Assembly: GCA_050181295.1 (NCBI GenBank)
Contig: JBFXDI010000003.1
Coordinates: 1 to 64,000 of the forward strand
DNA: 64,000 nt
Source of the DNA: JBFXDI01 sp050181295
GTDB taxonomy: Bacteria; Pseudomonadota; Alphaproteobacteria; Rhizobiales; Aestuariivirgaceae
Direction: 5' to 3'
Shown here: one piece after another, positions 41,937 through 50,825 of the stretch
Position numbering within the stretch: the first letter of the stretch is position 1
Layout: every line of letters begins with the position of its first letter
Notes under the pieces: model-generated
The model's database searches: none
The model's input: only the letters and a program-made list of their open reading frames with translations
Told to the model about the DNA's origin: nothing
Made by a program: the position numbers and the translations under genes

Positions 41937-42002
41937 TCGTCCTTCGACAAGCTCAGGACGAGGTCACAGTCAGCCCTCATGCTGAGCCTGTCGAAGCATG
42001 AG
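41937..42002. repeat. Dispersed palindromic repeat, family A, copy 2
   Basis: TCGTCC-N13-GGACGA and CTCATGCT-N11-AGCATGAG are two inverted repeats side by side, both with the TTCGACAAGCTCAG core. The element matches 5632-5687, which lacks part of the middle. It lies between the CocE-like and CoxG genes. Confidence 0.7.
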
Positions 42003-42068
42003 ACTTCACAACCTTGACCTGCCGCGAAACGCTGCGCAGGATCGCGATGCAACGAAAAGGTGCTGCAC

Positions 42069-42656
42069 ATGAAGATGAGCGGCGAGGAGCTGATCCCGGC
42101 CCCGCAACAGAAGGTCTGGGAGGCGCTGAACGACCCGGACGTGCTCAAGCAGTGCATCCCGGGCTGCGAGGAGATCAACAAGACATCCCCGACCGAGTTC
42201 GAGGCGCGGGTCGTCGCCAGGGTCGGGCCCGTCAAGGCGACCTTCAACGGCGCGGTCAAGCTGTCGGATATCGACGCCCCGAACGGCTACACCATCAGCG
42301 GCGAAGGCAAGGGTGGCGCCGCGGGTTTCGCCAAGGGAGGCGCCAAGGTTCGCCTGACGCCGGAGGGAGATTCCACCCGCCTCGCCTATGACGTCGATGC
42401 GCAGGTCGGCGGCAAGCTCGCGCAGATCGGCAGCCGGCTCATCGACTCCACGGCCAAGAAGATGGCCGACGAATTCTTCGGCAGGTTCGCGGAGATCGCG
42501 GGCGGCGGCGCGACGGTCGCCGAGGCGAGTGTAGGTGCTGAGACTCCGGCGGCCAAGCCACAGACTACGGGCAAAACCGGCCTGCCGAGCTGGGTCGTTC
42601 CGGCGATCATCGCCATTTTGCTGGGCCTCGGCATTTACCTCCTGGGAAGACTATAG
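42069..42656 (+). CDS. coxG: CoxG / SRPBCC carbon monoxide dehydrogenase subunit G-like protein
   Basis: A 195-residue protein: an SRPBCC ligand-binding domain (residues 1-145, MSGEELIPAPQQKVWEALND, LKQCIPGCEEI, GKLAQIGSRLIDSTAKKMAD) and a C-terminal transmembrane anchor (about 170-192). CoxG anchors CO dehydrogenase to the membrane in carboxydotrophs, but no coxMSL genes are nearby, and isolated CoxG-like proteins are common. Its role here is unknown. ATG 42069 has AAAAGG 8 bases upstream. Confidence 0.82.
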   Translation: MKMSGEELIPAPQQKVWEALNDPDVLKQCIPGCEEINKTSPTEFEARVVARVGPVKATFNGAVKLSDIDAPNGYTISGEGKGGAAGFAKGGAKVRLTPEGDSTRLAYDVDAQVGGKLAQIGSRLIDSTAKKMADEFFGRFAEIAGGGATVAEASVGAETPAAKPQTTGKTGLPSWVVPAIIAILLGLGIYLLGRL

Positions 42657-42720
42657 GCTTAAGGCTTGTCGATCCGGCACGGGAATCTCAATCCCGGTCG
42701 AACAAGGGGATGAGACCATC

Positions 42721-43899
42721 GTGACACTGCAGGCGCGGCAGATTGAGGCGCGGATCCGAACCTTTGCGCCGGAGCTCATAGCCATCCGCCGGGACCTGCA
42801 CGCCCATCCGGAACTCGCATTTGAGGAGCGCCGTACCAGCGAATTCCTCGCCTCTGAGCTGGAGCGCTACGGCTATCAGGTCGAGCGCGGCCTCGCCGGC
42901 ACGGGTGTCGTCGGCACGCTCACGCGCGGCAACGGCCCGCTGACCATCGGCATCAGGGCCGACATGGATGCGCTGCCCATCGCGGAGGCGACTGGGCGCG
43001 ACTATGCGAGCCGCGCACCCGGCAAGATGCACGCCTGCGGCCATGACGGGCATATGACCATGGTGCTCGGCGCCGCGCGGTGCCTCGCGGAGATGGGGAA
43101 GTTCCGCGGCACCGTCCGCATCATCTTCCAGCCGGCGGAAGAGGACATCAGCGGCGCCAAGCGGATGGTGGAGGAGGGGCTGTTCGAGAAGCTTCCCTGC
43201 GACGCCGTCTTCGCGCTCCACAATCTGCCGGGCTTTCCCGCCGGCCAGTTCGCTTTCCGCGACGGCGCCATCATGGCCGCCGCCGATGTCGCTACGCTGA
43301 CGGTGCATGGACGCGGCGCGCACTGCGCGGAGCCGTGGAAGGCTATCGACCCGATCCTGGTCGGATCCGCCATCGTGCTCCGCCTGCGCCGCGAGGTCGA
43401 GAAGGCCGTCGATCCCTCGTCGGGATCGGTCGTCAACATCTGCACCTTCCATGGCGGCACGATCTCGAATGTCATACCGGCCACCTCTGTGATGGAGGCG
43501 GCGGTGCGCAGCTTCAACGAGACGGACCGCAACACACTCGAAGCCACCATCCGGCGGGTCTGCCGCGAGGAAGGCGAGCGCTTCGGCGCCAATGTCGAGG
43601 TCAACTACGAGCGGGGCTATCCGGCGACCATCAACAGCACGGCCGAGATGCAGTTCGCGCGCGAGACGGCCCTCACCTGCGTGGAGCCTGAGCAGGTGAG
43701 GGACCTGGAGCGGCCCTTCGGCCTCGCGGAGGATTTCGCCTACATGCTTCAGCGCCGCCCCGGCTGCTATTTCGGGCTCGGCATCGGCGAGGACCGGCAC
43801 CCCCTTCACAGCCCGCTTTACGATTTCAACGACGATTGCCTGGTTCCGGGCGCCGTCTACTGGACCAAGCTCGCGCACGATTACCTGGCCGCGGCCTGA
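42721..43899 (+). CDS. M20 family amidohydrolase (hippurate hydrolase-like)
   Basis: A 392-residue metallo-hydrolase of the M20D/IAA-amino-acid hydrolase group. The metal ligand motifs are present: RADMDALPI, the Cys/His site HACGHDGHM, QPAEE, and the late histidine in GIGEDRHPLHSP. It removes an acyl group from an N-acyl amino acid (hippurate, N-acetyl or indole-acetyl conjugates). The start is GTG 42721 with GGGGATGAG upstream. It is followed by an aminotransferase gene, which could use the freed amino acid, but this link is inference. Confidence 0.87.
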   Translation: MTLQARQIEARIRTFAPELIAIRRDLHAHPELAFEERRTSEFLASELERYGYQVERGLAGTGVVGTLTRGNGPLTIGIRADMDALPIAEATGRDYASRAPGKMHACGHDGHMTMVLGAARCLAEMGKFRGTVRIIFQPAEEDISGAKRMVEEGLFEKLPCDAVFALHNLPGFPAGQFAFRDGAIMAAADVATLTVHGRGAHCAEPWKAIDPILVGSAIVLRLRREVEKAVDPSSGSVVNICTFHGGTISNVIPATSVMEAAVRSFNETDRNTLEATIRRVCREEGERFGANVEVNYERGYPATINSTAEMQFARETALTCVEPEQVRDLERPFGLAEDFAYMLQRRPGCYFGLGIGEDRHPLHSPLYDFNDDCLVPGAVYWTKLAHDYLAAA

Positions 43900-43996
43900 G
43901 CCCATCTCCGCCTGACGGAATTGCCTTCCGTCGCACTTGTTGCGGCTGCGCGCCGGAGCTATTGACCGGCACCCTGCCGCCAGTGGGAGCAGCCAA

Positions 43997-45196
43997 ATGG
44001 GCTCGTCGGATTTCCACCGCATCCAGCGCTTGCCCCCGTACGTCTTCGAGGAGGTGAACCGGCTGAAGGCTCGCGCGCGAGCCAAGGGCGCCGACATCAT
44101 CGACCTCGGGATGGGCAATCCCGACCTGCCGACGCCCAAGCACATCGTCGACAAGCTGGTCGAGACCTGCACGCGCCCCCGTACCAACCGCTATTCGGCT
44201 TCGCGCGGGATACCGGGTCTGAGACGCGCGCAGGCGAAGTACTATGGCGAGCGCTTCGGCGTGAAGCTCGACGCCGATACGGAAGTCGTCGCCACACTTG
44301 GCTCAAAGGAGGGCTTCGCCAACATGGCGCAGGCCATCACGGCGCCGGGCGATGTAATCCTCGCGCCCAATCCCACCTATCCGATCCATGCCTTCGGCTT
44401 CCTCATGGCGGGAGGCGCGATCCGACAGGTGCCGGCAGCGCCGGACGAAGAGTTTCTGCGGGCGCTGGAGCGCGCCGTGATCCACTCGGTCCCCAAGCCG
44501 CTGGCGGTCGTGCTGAACTATCCGGCGAACCCGACCGCCATGGTGGCGGACCGCGCATTCTATGCGGAGGTCGTCGCCTTCGCGCGCCGACACGAGTTCT
44601 TCATCCTGTCGGACCTCGCCTATGCGGAAATCTATTTCGGAGGCGAGCCGCCCCCGTCGGTGCTGGAGATCGAGGGCGCGAAGGACATCACCGTCGAGTT
44701 CACCTCGCTGTCGAAGACCTATTCCATGCCGGGCTGGCGCATGGGCTTCGCGGTCGGAAGCCAGCGCCTCATCGGCGCCCTTTCGCGCGTGAAGTCCTAT
44801 CTCGACTACGGCGCCTACACGCCGATCCAGGTCGCGGCCGCCGCGGCGCTCAACGGCCCGCAGGACTGCGTCGGGGAGGCGCGGGCTGTCTACAGGTCCC
44901 GCCGCGACGTGCTGGTCGAAGCCTTCGGCAAGGCAGGCTGGCGGATTCCGCCGCCGCCGGCCACCATGTTCGCCTGGGCGCCGGTCCCCGAGCGCTTCCG
45001 TGCCGTGGGCTCGCTCGCCTTCTCGAAGATGCTGATCGAGGAGGCCGAGATCGCCGTATCTCCGGGCGTCGGATTCGGCGAGCATGGTGAGGGATATGTG
45101 CGCATCGCGCTGGTCGAGAACGAGCAGCGCATCCGTCAGGCGGCGCGCAATCTGCGCCGCTTCCTGGAGCAGGAGCCCATCGCCAAATCGTTGTAA
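43997..45196 (+). CDS. AlaT/DapL-like aminotransferase
   Basis: A 399-residue class I aminotransferase. It shows IIDLGMGNPDLPTP near the N-terminus, NYPANPTAM in the substrate region, SDLAYAEIYF (PLP-contact Asp/Tyr) and the lysine in TSLSKTYSMPGWRMGF. It resembles the alanine/LL-diaminopimelate-type enzymes annotated in alphaproteobacteria. ATG 43997 has a GGGAGC site. The M20 gene upstream is 97 bp away and could be in the same transcript. Confidence 0.85.
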   Translation: MGSSDFHRIQRLPPYVFEEVNRLKARARAKGADIIDLGMGNPDLPTPKHIVDKLVETCTRPRTNRYSASRGIPGLRRAQAKYYGERFGVKLDADTEVVATLGSKEGFANMAQAITAPGDVILAPNPTYPIHAFGFLMAGGAIRQVPAAPDEEFLRALERAVIHSVPKPLAVVLNYPANPTAMVADRAFYAEVVAFARRHEFFILSDLAYAEIYFGGEPPPSVLEIEGAKDITVEFTSLSKTYSMPGWRMGFAVGSQRLIGALSRVKSYLDYGAYTPIQVAAAAALNGPQDCVGEARAVYRSRRDVLVEAFGKAGWRIPPPPATMFAWAPVPERFRAVGSLAFSKMLIEEAEIAVSPGVGFGEHGEGYVRIALVENEQRIRQAARNLRRFLEQEPIAKSL

Positions 45197-45322
45197 TTGC
45201 GGTGCTTTCACTTGCTACGGTGCGCAGGAGGAGAGCTACAAGGCTCTAGACGCCGTGCCGCCGCCGATGCAGTATGACCGGCGCGATCCAAAGGGCGGGA
45301 TCAGTTCAATCGGAGGGAATCC

Positions 45323-48300
45323 ATGCGGTTCAATCTGTTCCGGCCTGTCCGGACCCTTGTCGTCGCGGCCCTCATCGCACTTCCCTTCGGCGCAGCATCG
45401 GCTCAGGACGCGCGCACCCTCGTCCTTCAGGAGAATGCCGACTATTACGGCTTCGACTACGAGACCGTGCGGGACGTGACACCGGACGAGTGCAAGACCT
45501 TCTGTCTCAAGGCCACGGGCTGTAAGGCCTTCACCCATTCGAGCGCCACCAAGGCCTGCTACCTCAAGTCCGACTACGGCGCGGTCAAGCGTGCCGAAGG
45601 CGCGCTGACGGGGCGCGTGGACATCGAGACCACGCCCTCGGGCGCGCTCGACAAGGCGCAGCCTGCCTCCTTCCTCTCCGCGAGCCTCACGTCGGAGGCG
45701 GCCCGCTACAGATCGAGCCTGATCGCCGATGCCGAGGAGGAGACGCAAGGCGTCAACGCGCTCACCGACGAGGCGGCCGCGGCGCTTGTGAGCGGCGATG
45801 CCCGCTCGGCCATGAACGGCTTTGCCTCGGCGGTCGGGCTTTCACCCGACGAGGCGCGACTCTGGACCGGGCTCGCGCGCGCCGTCCTGGCCGTCAAGCC
45901 CGACGGCGACGAACAGTACCAGTTGCCGGAAACCGCATCTTCCGCCGCGCAGAACGCCTATCTCGCGAGCCGCACCACCGCCTCGCGCGCCGAAGCACTG
46001 GAGGTGCTGGCGCAGGCGCTGGAGAAGCGCGAGATGTTCCGCCCGGCGCTTGAGGCCTACAAGGCGAGCCTCGCCTTCCGCGACTCCGCGCCCGTGCGGG
46101 CGGCCTTCGAGACATTGCGCGCCTCGAAGGGATTCCGCGTCATCGACAACACGGTCGACGCGGACAGCCAGACGCCGCGCATCTGCGTGCAGTTCTCCGA
46201 GGATCTGGTCAAGTCCGGCACCGATTACGGGCAGTTCCTGACGGTCAACGAGCAGCCTGCGGCCAGCGTCAACGTCACCGGCAAGCAGCTTTGCGTCGGC
46301 GGCCTCTCGCATGGCGACCGCTACCGCATCGCGCTGAGGGCCGGGCTGCCGGCTGCCATCGGCGAGGTGCTGGAGGCGCCCGTCTCCCTCAGCCTCTATA
46401 TCCGCGACCGCAATCCGGCCGCCCGCTTCACGGGCGACAACTTCGTGCTTCCCGCCAAGGGCAAGAAGGGCATTCCCGTCGTCACCATCAACACGACGGA
46501 GGTGGCGCTCACGCTCTATCGCGTGGGCGACCGGGGGCTCGCGCGGCTGACGACCGACAACACGTTCCTGCGTCAGCTCGATACCTGGGATGCGGAACGC
46601 ATCGACACCGATCTCGGAGAAAAGATCTGGGAAGGCGCGCTCGAGGTCAAAAACGAGCTAAACAAGGAAGTGACCACGAGCTTCCCGCTGGAGCAGGCGC
46701 TGCCGGACCGCAAGCCCGGCGTCTATGTGCTCGTCGGCACGCCCAAGGGCGACAAGGCGGAAAGCTGGCAGTCCAAGGCGACCCAGTGGTTCGTCGTCTC
46801 CGACATCGGGCTCCTGACGGCTAAGGGCACCGATGGGCTTGCCGTGTTCACCCGCTCGCTCGCATCGGCCGGCGCGCTCGAAGGCATCGAGCTGCAGCTT
46901 GTCGCCCGCTCCAACGAGGTGCTCGGCACGGCCGTGACCGACGGGCAGGGCTTCGCGCGCTTCGAGCCGGGCCGCGTGCGCGGCACCGGCGCCATGGCGC
47001 CGGCGCTTCTCATGGCGAGGTCGAAGGACGGCGATTTCGTGTTCCTCAACCTCGATCGCGCGAGCTTCGACCTGACCGACCGCGGCGTCGCGGGACGGCC
47101 GGCGCCGGGACCGCTCGACCTCTTCCTCTATACGGAGCGCGGCATCTACCGCGCCGGCGAAACGGTGCATGTCGCGAGCCTTCTGCGCGACGACAGCGCG
47201 AAGGCCGTCGTGGGCATGCCGCTCACCTTCATCTTCGAGCGGCCGGACGGCAAGGAAGACCGTCGGGTGGTGAGCACCGACCGGGGACTCGGCGCCCACT
47301 GGGTCGCCTATGGCCTCGAGCCCAACGCGATGCGCGGCACTTGGCGGGTGAAGGCTCATACCGATCCCAAGGAAGCGGCAATCGCCGAGCAGAAGTTCCT
47401 GGTCGAGGATTTCGTGCCCGACCGGATTGAGTTCGATCTCGCGACCGAAGCGAAGTCGCTGATCCCGGGCGAGCCGCAATCCTTCAACGTCGACGGACGC
47501 TTCCTCTACGGCGCCAAGGCCTCCGACCTCAACATCGAGGGCGAGGTGGCCGTCACGCGCGCGCATGACCTCGAGGCTTACAAGGATTATGTCTTCGGAC
47601 TTGAGGACGAGACGGCGCCACCTGTCCGGCAGGCGCTCGAGGATCTGCCGAAGACGGACGAGAACGGCCTCGCCAAGTTCGACGTTGCGCTGCAGGAGTT
47701 GCCGGAAGGCACGGGGCCGGCGAAGGCCACGGTCACGGTGCGGCTGCGCGAGGGAGGAGGGCGCGCTGTCGAGCGCGCAATCACGCTTCCCGTCCAGTCG
47801 GGCCGCGAACTCATCGGCATCAAGCCAGCCTTCCAGGGCCGCGAGGTGAAAGAAGGCTCGGACGCGGCCTTCGAGATCATCGCGGTCGCGCCCGACGGAT
47901 CGCGTCAGGCGCTCAAGGATCTTTCCTGGACCCTGGTACGCATCGAGCGGAACTACCAGTGGTATCGCAGCGGCAATTCCTGGAACTACGAGCCCGTGAC
48001 CTATACGACGCAGGTCGCCAACGGGAAGGTCGACGTCGCGGCCGATGCGCCCGCCAAGGTGCAGGCGCGGGTGGACTGGGGGCGCTACAGGCTCGATGTC
48101 GAGAGCGCGGAGGCGGAGGGCCCAGCGTCCAGCATCGAGTTCACCGCCGGCTGGTATGTCGAGGCGAAATCGACCGAGACGCCGGACGGGCTGGAGATCG
48201 CGCTCGACAAGGCGACGTATCGCGCGGGAGAGGTGGCGAAGCTTTCGATCGCGCCGCGCTTCGCGGGTGAGGCCCTGATCGCCATCGGAGCCGACCGGCT

Positions 48301-50800
48301 CACCACCACCCGCACCGTCAGCGTGCCCAAGGAAGGCACCATCGTCGAACTGCCGGTGAGCGACGCGCTGGGCGCGGGAGCCTACGTGACCGTGACGCTG
48401 GTGCGGCCGGGGCAGGGGCCCGAGACGCACATGCCGGCGCGCGCCATCGGCGTCAAATGGCTCGCCATCGAGCCGGGCGAGCGCCGGCTGGCCGTGAAGC
48501 TCGACGCGCCCCAGCAGGCAAAGCCCCGCGAAAGCCTGAGCATCCCCGTTTCCATCGACGGGCTCAAGGCCGGCGAGAAAGCCTATGTGATGGTGGCGGC
48601 GGTCGACGTCGGCATCCTCAATCTCACACGTTACGAGCCGCCGGCGCCGGACGTCTGGTACTACGGCCAGCGGCAGATGGGGCTGGAGCTCCGCGACTTC
48701 TACGGCCAACTCATCGACGGCAGCCTCGGCGCCGAAGGAAGGCTCCGCACCGGCGGCGACGAGAGCGCGCTCGGCCCACAGGGAAGTCCACCGACCGAAC
48801 CGCTGCTTGCCTTCTTCTCTGGGCCCGTGGAGGTCGACGCGGCCGGCAAGGCGACCGTCAGGTTCGACCTGCCGCAGTTCAACGGCACCGCGCGCGTGAT
48901 GGCGGTCGCCTGGGCCGAGAACGGCGTCGGCCACAGCTCGACCGACGTCATCATCCGCGATCCCATCGTGGTGACCGCCAGCATTCCGCGCTTCCTTGCT
49001 CCAAGCGACGAAGCGACCATGCGGCTCGAGATCGCCAACACCGATGCGCCGGACGGCGACTATCAGGTGACGGTGGAAACGAGTGGCGAGGTGGCCTCCG
49101 GCCTGCTGCTCGGCGGCCAGGCGGTCAAGCTCGAAAAAGCCAAGCGCGCCAGCGTGGACGTGCCGCTGCTCGGCCGCTTCGAGGGCGACGGCACCGTGAC
49201 GGTGCGTGTGGCCCAGGCAAGCGGCCCAGGCGTCGAGAAGGTGCTCGCCATCAAAGTGCGCTCGCCGGACCAGCCGGTGACGGAGCGAACCGTGCTCACG
49301 CTCAAGCCCGACGGCTCGATCAACCTCGAGGCGGGGCTGCTTTCGAGCCTCAAGCCTGAATCCGCGCAAGTGACGGCCAGCGTCTCCCGCACGGGCGGAC
49401 TCGACGTGCCCTCGCTGCTCGCGGCGCTCGACCGCTACCCTTACGGCTGCGCCGAGCAGACGACGAGCCGCGCGCTGCCGCTGCTCTATGTGAGCGAGCT
49501 GGCGGCCCAGACAGGCGAGGCGGAGGACAAGACCGTGCGCGAGCGGGTCCAGGCCGGCATCGACCGGGTCCTCGGCTACCAGTCCGCGAGCGGCAGCTTC
49601 GGGCTGTGGTCTCCGGGATCCGGCGACCTGTGGCTCGACGCCTATGTGACGGACTTCCTGACCCGAGCGAGGGAACTCAACTACAAGGTTCCCGACCTCG
49701 CGCTGACGCAGGCGCTCGACAACCTGCAGAACGCGATCTCCTACGACGTGGACCTCAAGGCCAAGGGGGCGGAGATCGCCTATGCCCTCTACGTGCTCGC
49801 CCGCAACCGGCGGGCTCCGGTGGGGGATCTGCGCTACTATGTCGACACCCGGCTGGACGAGTTCGCCTCGCCACTGGCGAAAGCGCAGCTCGGCGCGGCG
49901 CTCGGCCTCTTCGGCGAGAAGGCGAGGGCCGACACCGCCTTCTCCGGCGCCTTCACAACGCTGGTCTCGGGCGGCGACAATCTCAACCGTGCGGACTATG
50001 GCACGCGCTTGAGAGACGGTGCCGCGGCGCTGGCGCTTGCCGCCGAGACGCGGCCTTCGCCCCAGTCGCTGCCCGAGCTCGTGACGCTGGTGAACGGCGC
50101 CTACCGCACCCAGCGCTACACGAGCACGCAGGAGAACGCCTGGCTGCTTCTCGCGGCCCGGGCGCTGAAATCCACGGGCGCGGAGATCAAGCTCGAGGTC
50201 AACGGCGCGCCGCAGACGGGCAACCTCATCGTCAAGAGCGATCCGGTAGCGCTGCGTGAGACGCCGATCTCGATCGTCAACCGGTCGGGCGAGGACGTGC
50301 AGGCCATCATCACGCTGGACGGCGTGCCGAAGACCCCGTTGCCCGCGGGCGGCGAAGGCTTCTCGATCGAGCGCAGCTACTACACCCTCGACGGCGAGGA
50401 GGCCGATCTCGCGCAGGCGGCGCAGAACGAGCGCTATCTGGTGGTGCTCAAGGTGAACGAAACCAATGCCTGGCCGTCGCGCGTGCTGGTGGAGGACCTG
50501 CTGCCGGCGGGCTTCGAGATCGACAACCCACGTCTCGTGGCGAGCGCTGATCTCTCGGCCTTCGACTGGCTGCCGGAGACCAACGACATCGCGCATACCG
50601 AGTTCCGGGACGACCGCTTCGTCGCGGCGCTCGACCGAACCGGAAGCGAGGCGCGCGACATCACGCTCGCCTATGTGGTGCGTGCGGTGACGCCCGGGCG
50701 CTTCGCGCATCCGGCGGCGCGGGTGGAGGACATGTACCGCCCGCATCTCCAGGCCCGGACCGACACCGGAACGCTGACCATCGGCGCGCCGAAGCCTTGA
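45323..50800 (+). CDS. Bacterial alpha-2-macroglobulin with N-terminal apple/PAN domain
   Basis: A 1825-residue exported protein. The signal peptide spans about 1-28 (ASA-QD) without a lipobox, so it should be soluble in the periplasm. A PAN/apple-like cysteine domain follows (about 34-90, YYGFDYETVRDVTPDECKTF). Then come a long set of macroglobulin domains, the A2M_2 region and the thioester motif CAEQ with C1376 (YPYGCAEQTTSR), and a C-terminal macroglobulin part. Bacterial A2M proteins (YfhM type) trap proteases through a bait region and thioester. PBP1C is encoded 25 bp downstream, the classic pairing: A2M is thought to guard the envelope while PBP1C repairs peptidoglycan. Confidence 0.92.
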   Translation: MRFNLFRPVRTLVVAALIALPFGAASAQDARTLVLQENADYYGFDYETVRDVTPDECKTFCLKATGCKAFTHSSATKACYLKSDYGAVKRAEGALTGRVDIETTPSGALDKAQPASFLSASLTSEAARYRSSLIADAEEETQGVNALTDEAAAALVSGDARSAMNGFASAVGLSPDEARLWTGLARAVLAVKPDGDEQYQLPETASSAAQNAYLASRTTASRAEALEVLAQALEKREMFRPALEAYKASLAFRDSAPVRAAFETLRASKGFRVIDNTVDADSQTPRICVQFSEDLVKSGTDYGQFLTVNEQPAASVNVTGKQLCVGGLSHGDRYRIALRAGLPAAIGEVLEAPVSLSLYIRDRNPAARFTGDNFVLPAKGKKGIPVVTINTTEVALTLYRVGDRGLARLTTDNTFLRQLDTWDAERIDTDLGEKIWEGALEVKNELNKEVTTSFPLEQALPDRKPGVYVLVGTPKGDKAESWQSKATQWFVVSDIGLLTAKGTDGLAVFTRSLASAGALEGIELQLVARSNEVLGTAVTDGQGFARFEPGRVRGTGAMAPALLMARSKDGDFVFLNLDRASFDLTDRGVAGRPAPGPLDLFLYTERGIYRAGETVHVASLLRDDSAKAVVGMPLTFIFERPDGKEDRRVVSTDRGLGAHWVAYGLEPNAMRGTWRVKAHTDPKEAAIAEQKFLVEDFVPDRIEFDLATEAKSLIPGEPQSFNVDGRFLYGAKASDLNIEGEVAVTRAHDLEAYKDYVFGLEDETAPPVRQALEDLPKTDENGLAKFDVALQELPEGTGPAKATVTVRLREGGGRAVERAITLPVQSGRELIGIKPAFQGREVKEGSDAAFEIIAVAPDGSRQALKDLSWTLVRIERNYQWYRSGNSWNYEPVTYTTQVANGKVDVAADAPAKVQARVDWGRYRLDVESAEAEGPASSIEFTAGWYVEAKSTETPDGLEIALDKATYRAGEVAKLSIAPRFAGEALIAIGADRLTTTRTVSVPKEGTIVELPVSDALGAGAYVTVTLVRPGQGPETHMPARAIGVKWLAIEPGERRLAVKLDAPQQAKPRESLSIPVSIDGLKAGEKAYVMVAAVDVGILNLTRYEPPAPDVWYYGQRQMGLELRDFYGQLIDGSLGAEGRLRTGGDESALGPQGSPPTEPLLAFFSGPVEVDAAGKATVRFDLPQFNGTARVMAVAWAENGVGHSSTDVIIRDPIVVTASIPRFLAPSDEATMRLEIANTDAPDGDYQVTVETSGEVASGLLLGGQAVKLEKAKRASVDVPLLGRFEGDGTVTVRVAQASGPGVEKVLAIKVRSPDQPVTERTVLTLKPDGSINLEAGLLSSLKPESAQVTASVSRTGGLDVPSLLAALDRYPYGCAEQTTSRALPLLYVSELAAQTGEAEDKTVRERVQAGIDRVLGYQSASGSFGLWSPGSGDLWLDAYVTDFLTRARELNYKVPDLALTQALDNLQNAISYDVDLKAKGAEIAYALYVLARNRRAPVGDLRYYVDTRLDEFASPLAKAQLGAALGLFGEKARADTAFSGAFTTLVSGGDNLNRADYGTRLRDGAAALALAAETRPSPQSLPELVTLVNGAYRTQRYTSTQENAWLLLAARALKSTGAEIKLEVNGAPQTGNLIVKSDPVALRETPISIVNRSGEDVQAIITLDGVPKTPLPAGGEGFSIERSYYTLDGEEADLAQAAQNERYLVVLKVNETNAWPSRVLVEDLLPAGFEIDNPRLVASADLSAFDWLPETNDIAHTEFRDDRFVAALDRTGSEARDITLAYVVRAVTPGRFAHPAARVEDMYRPHLQARTDTGTLTIGAPKP

Positions 50801-50825
50801 GGCTTCGACGCTGGACGAGAAAAGA

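Noticed and set aside
42069..42656. CoxG as a sign of carbon monoxide oxidation
   Set aside because: No CO dehydrogenase structural or maturation genes are adjacent; isolated CoxG homologues are common.
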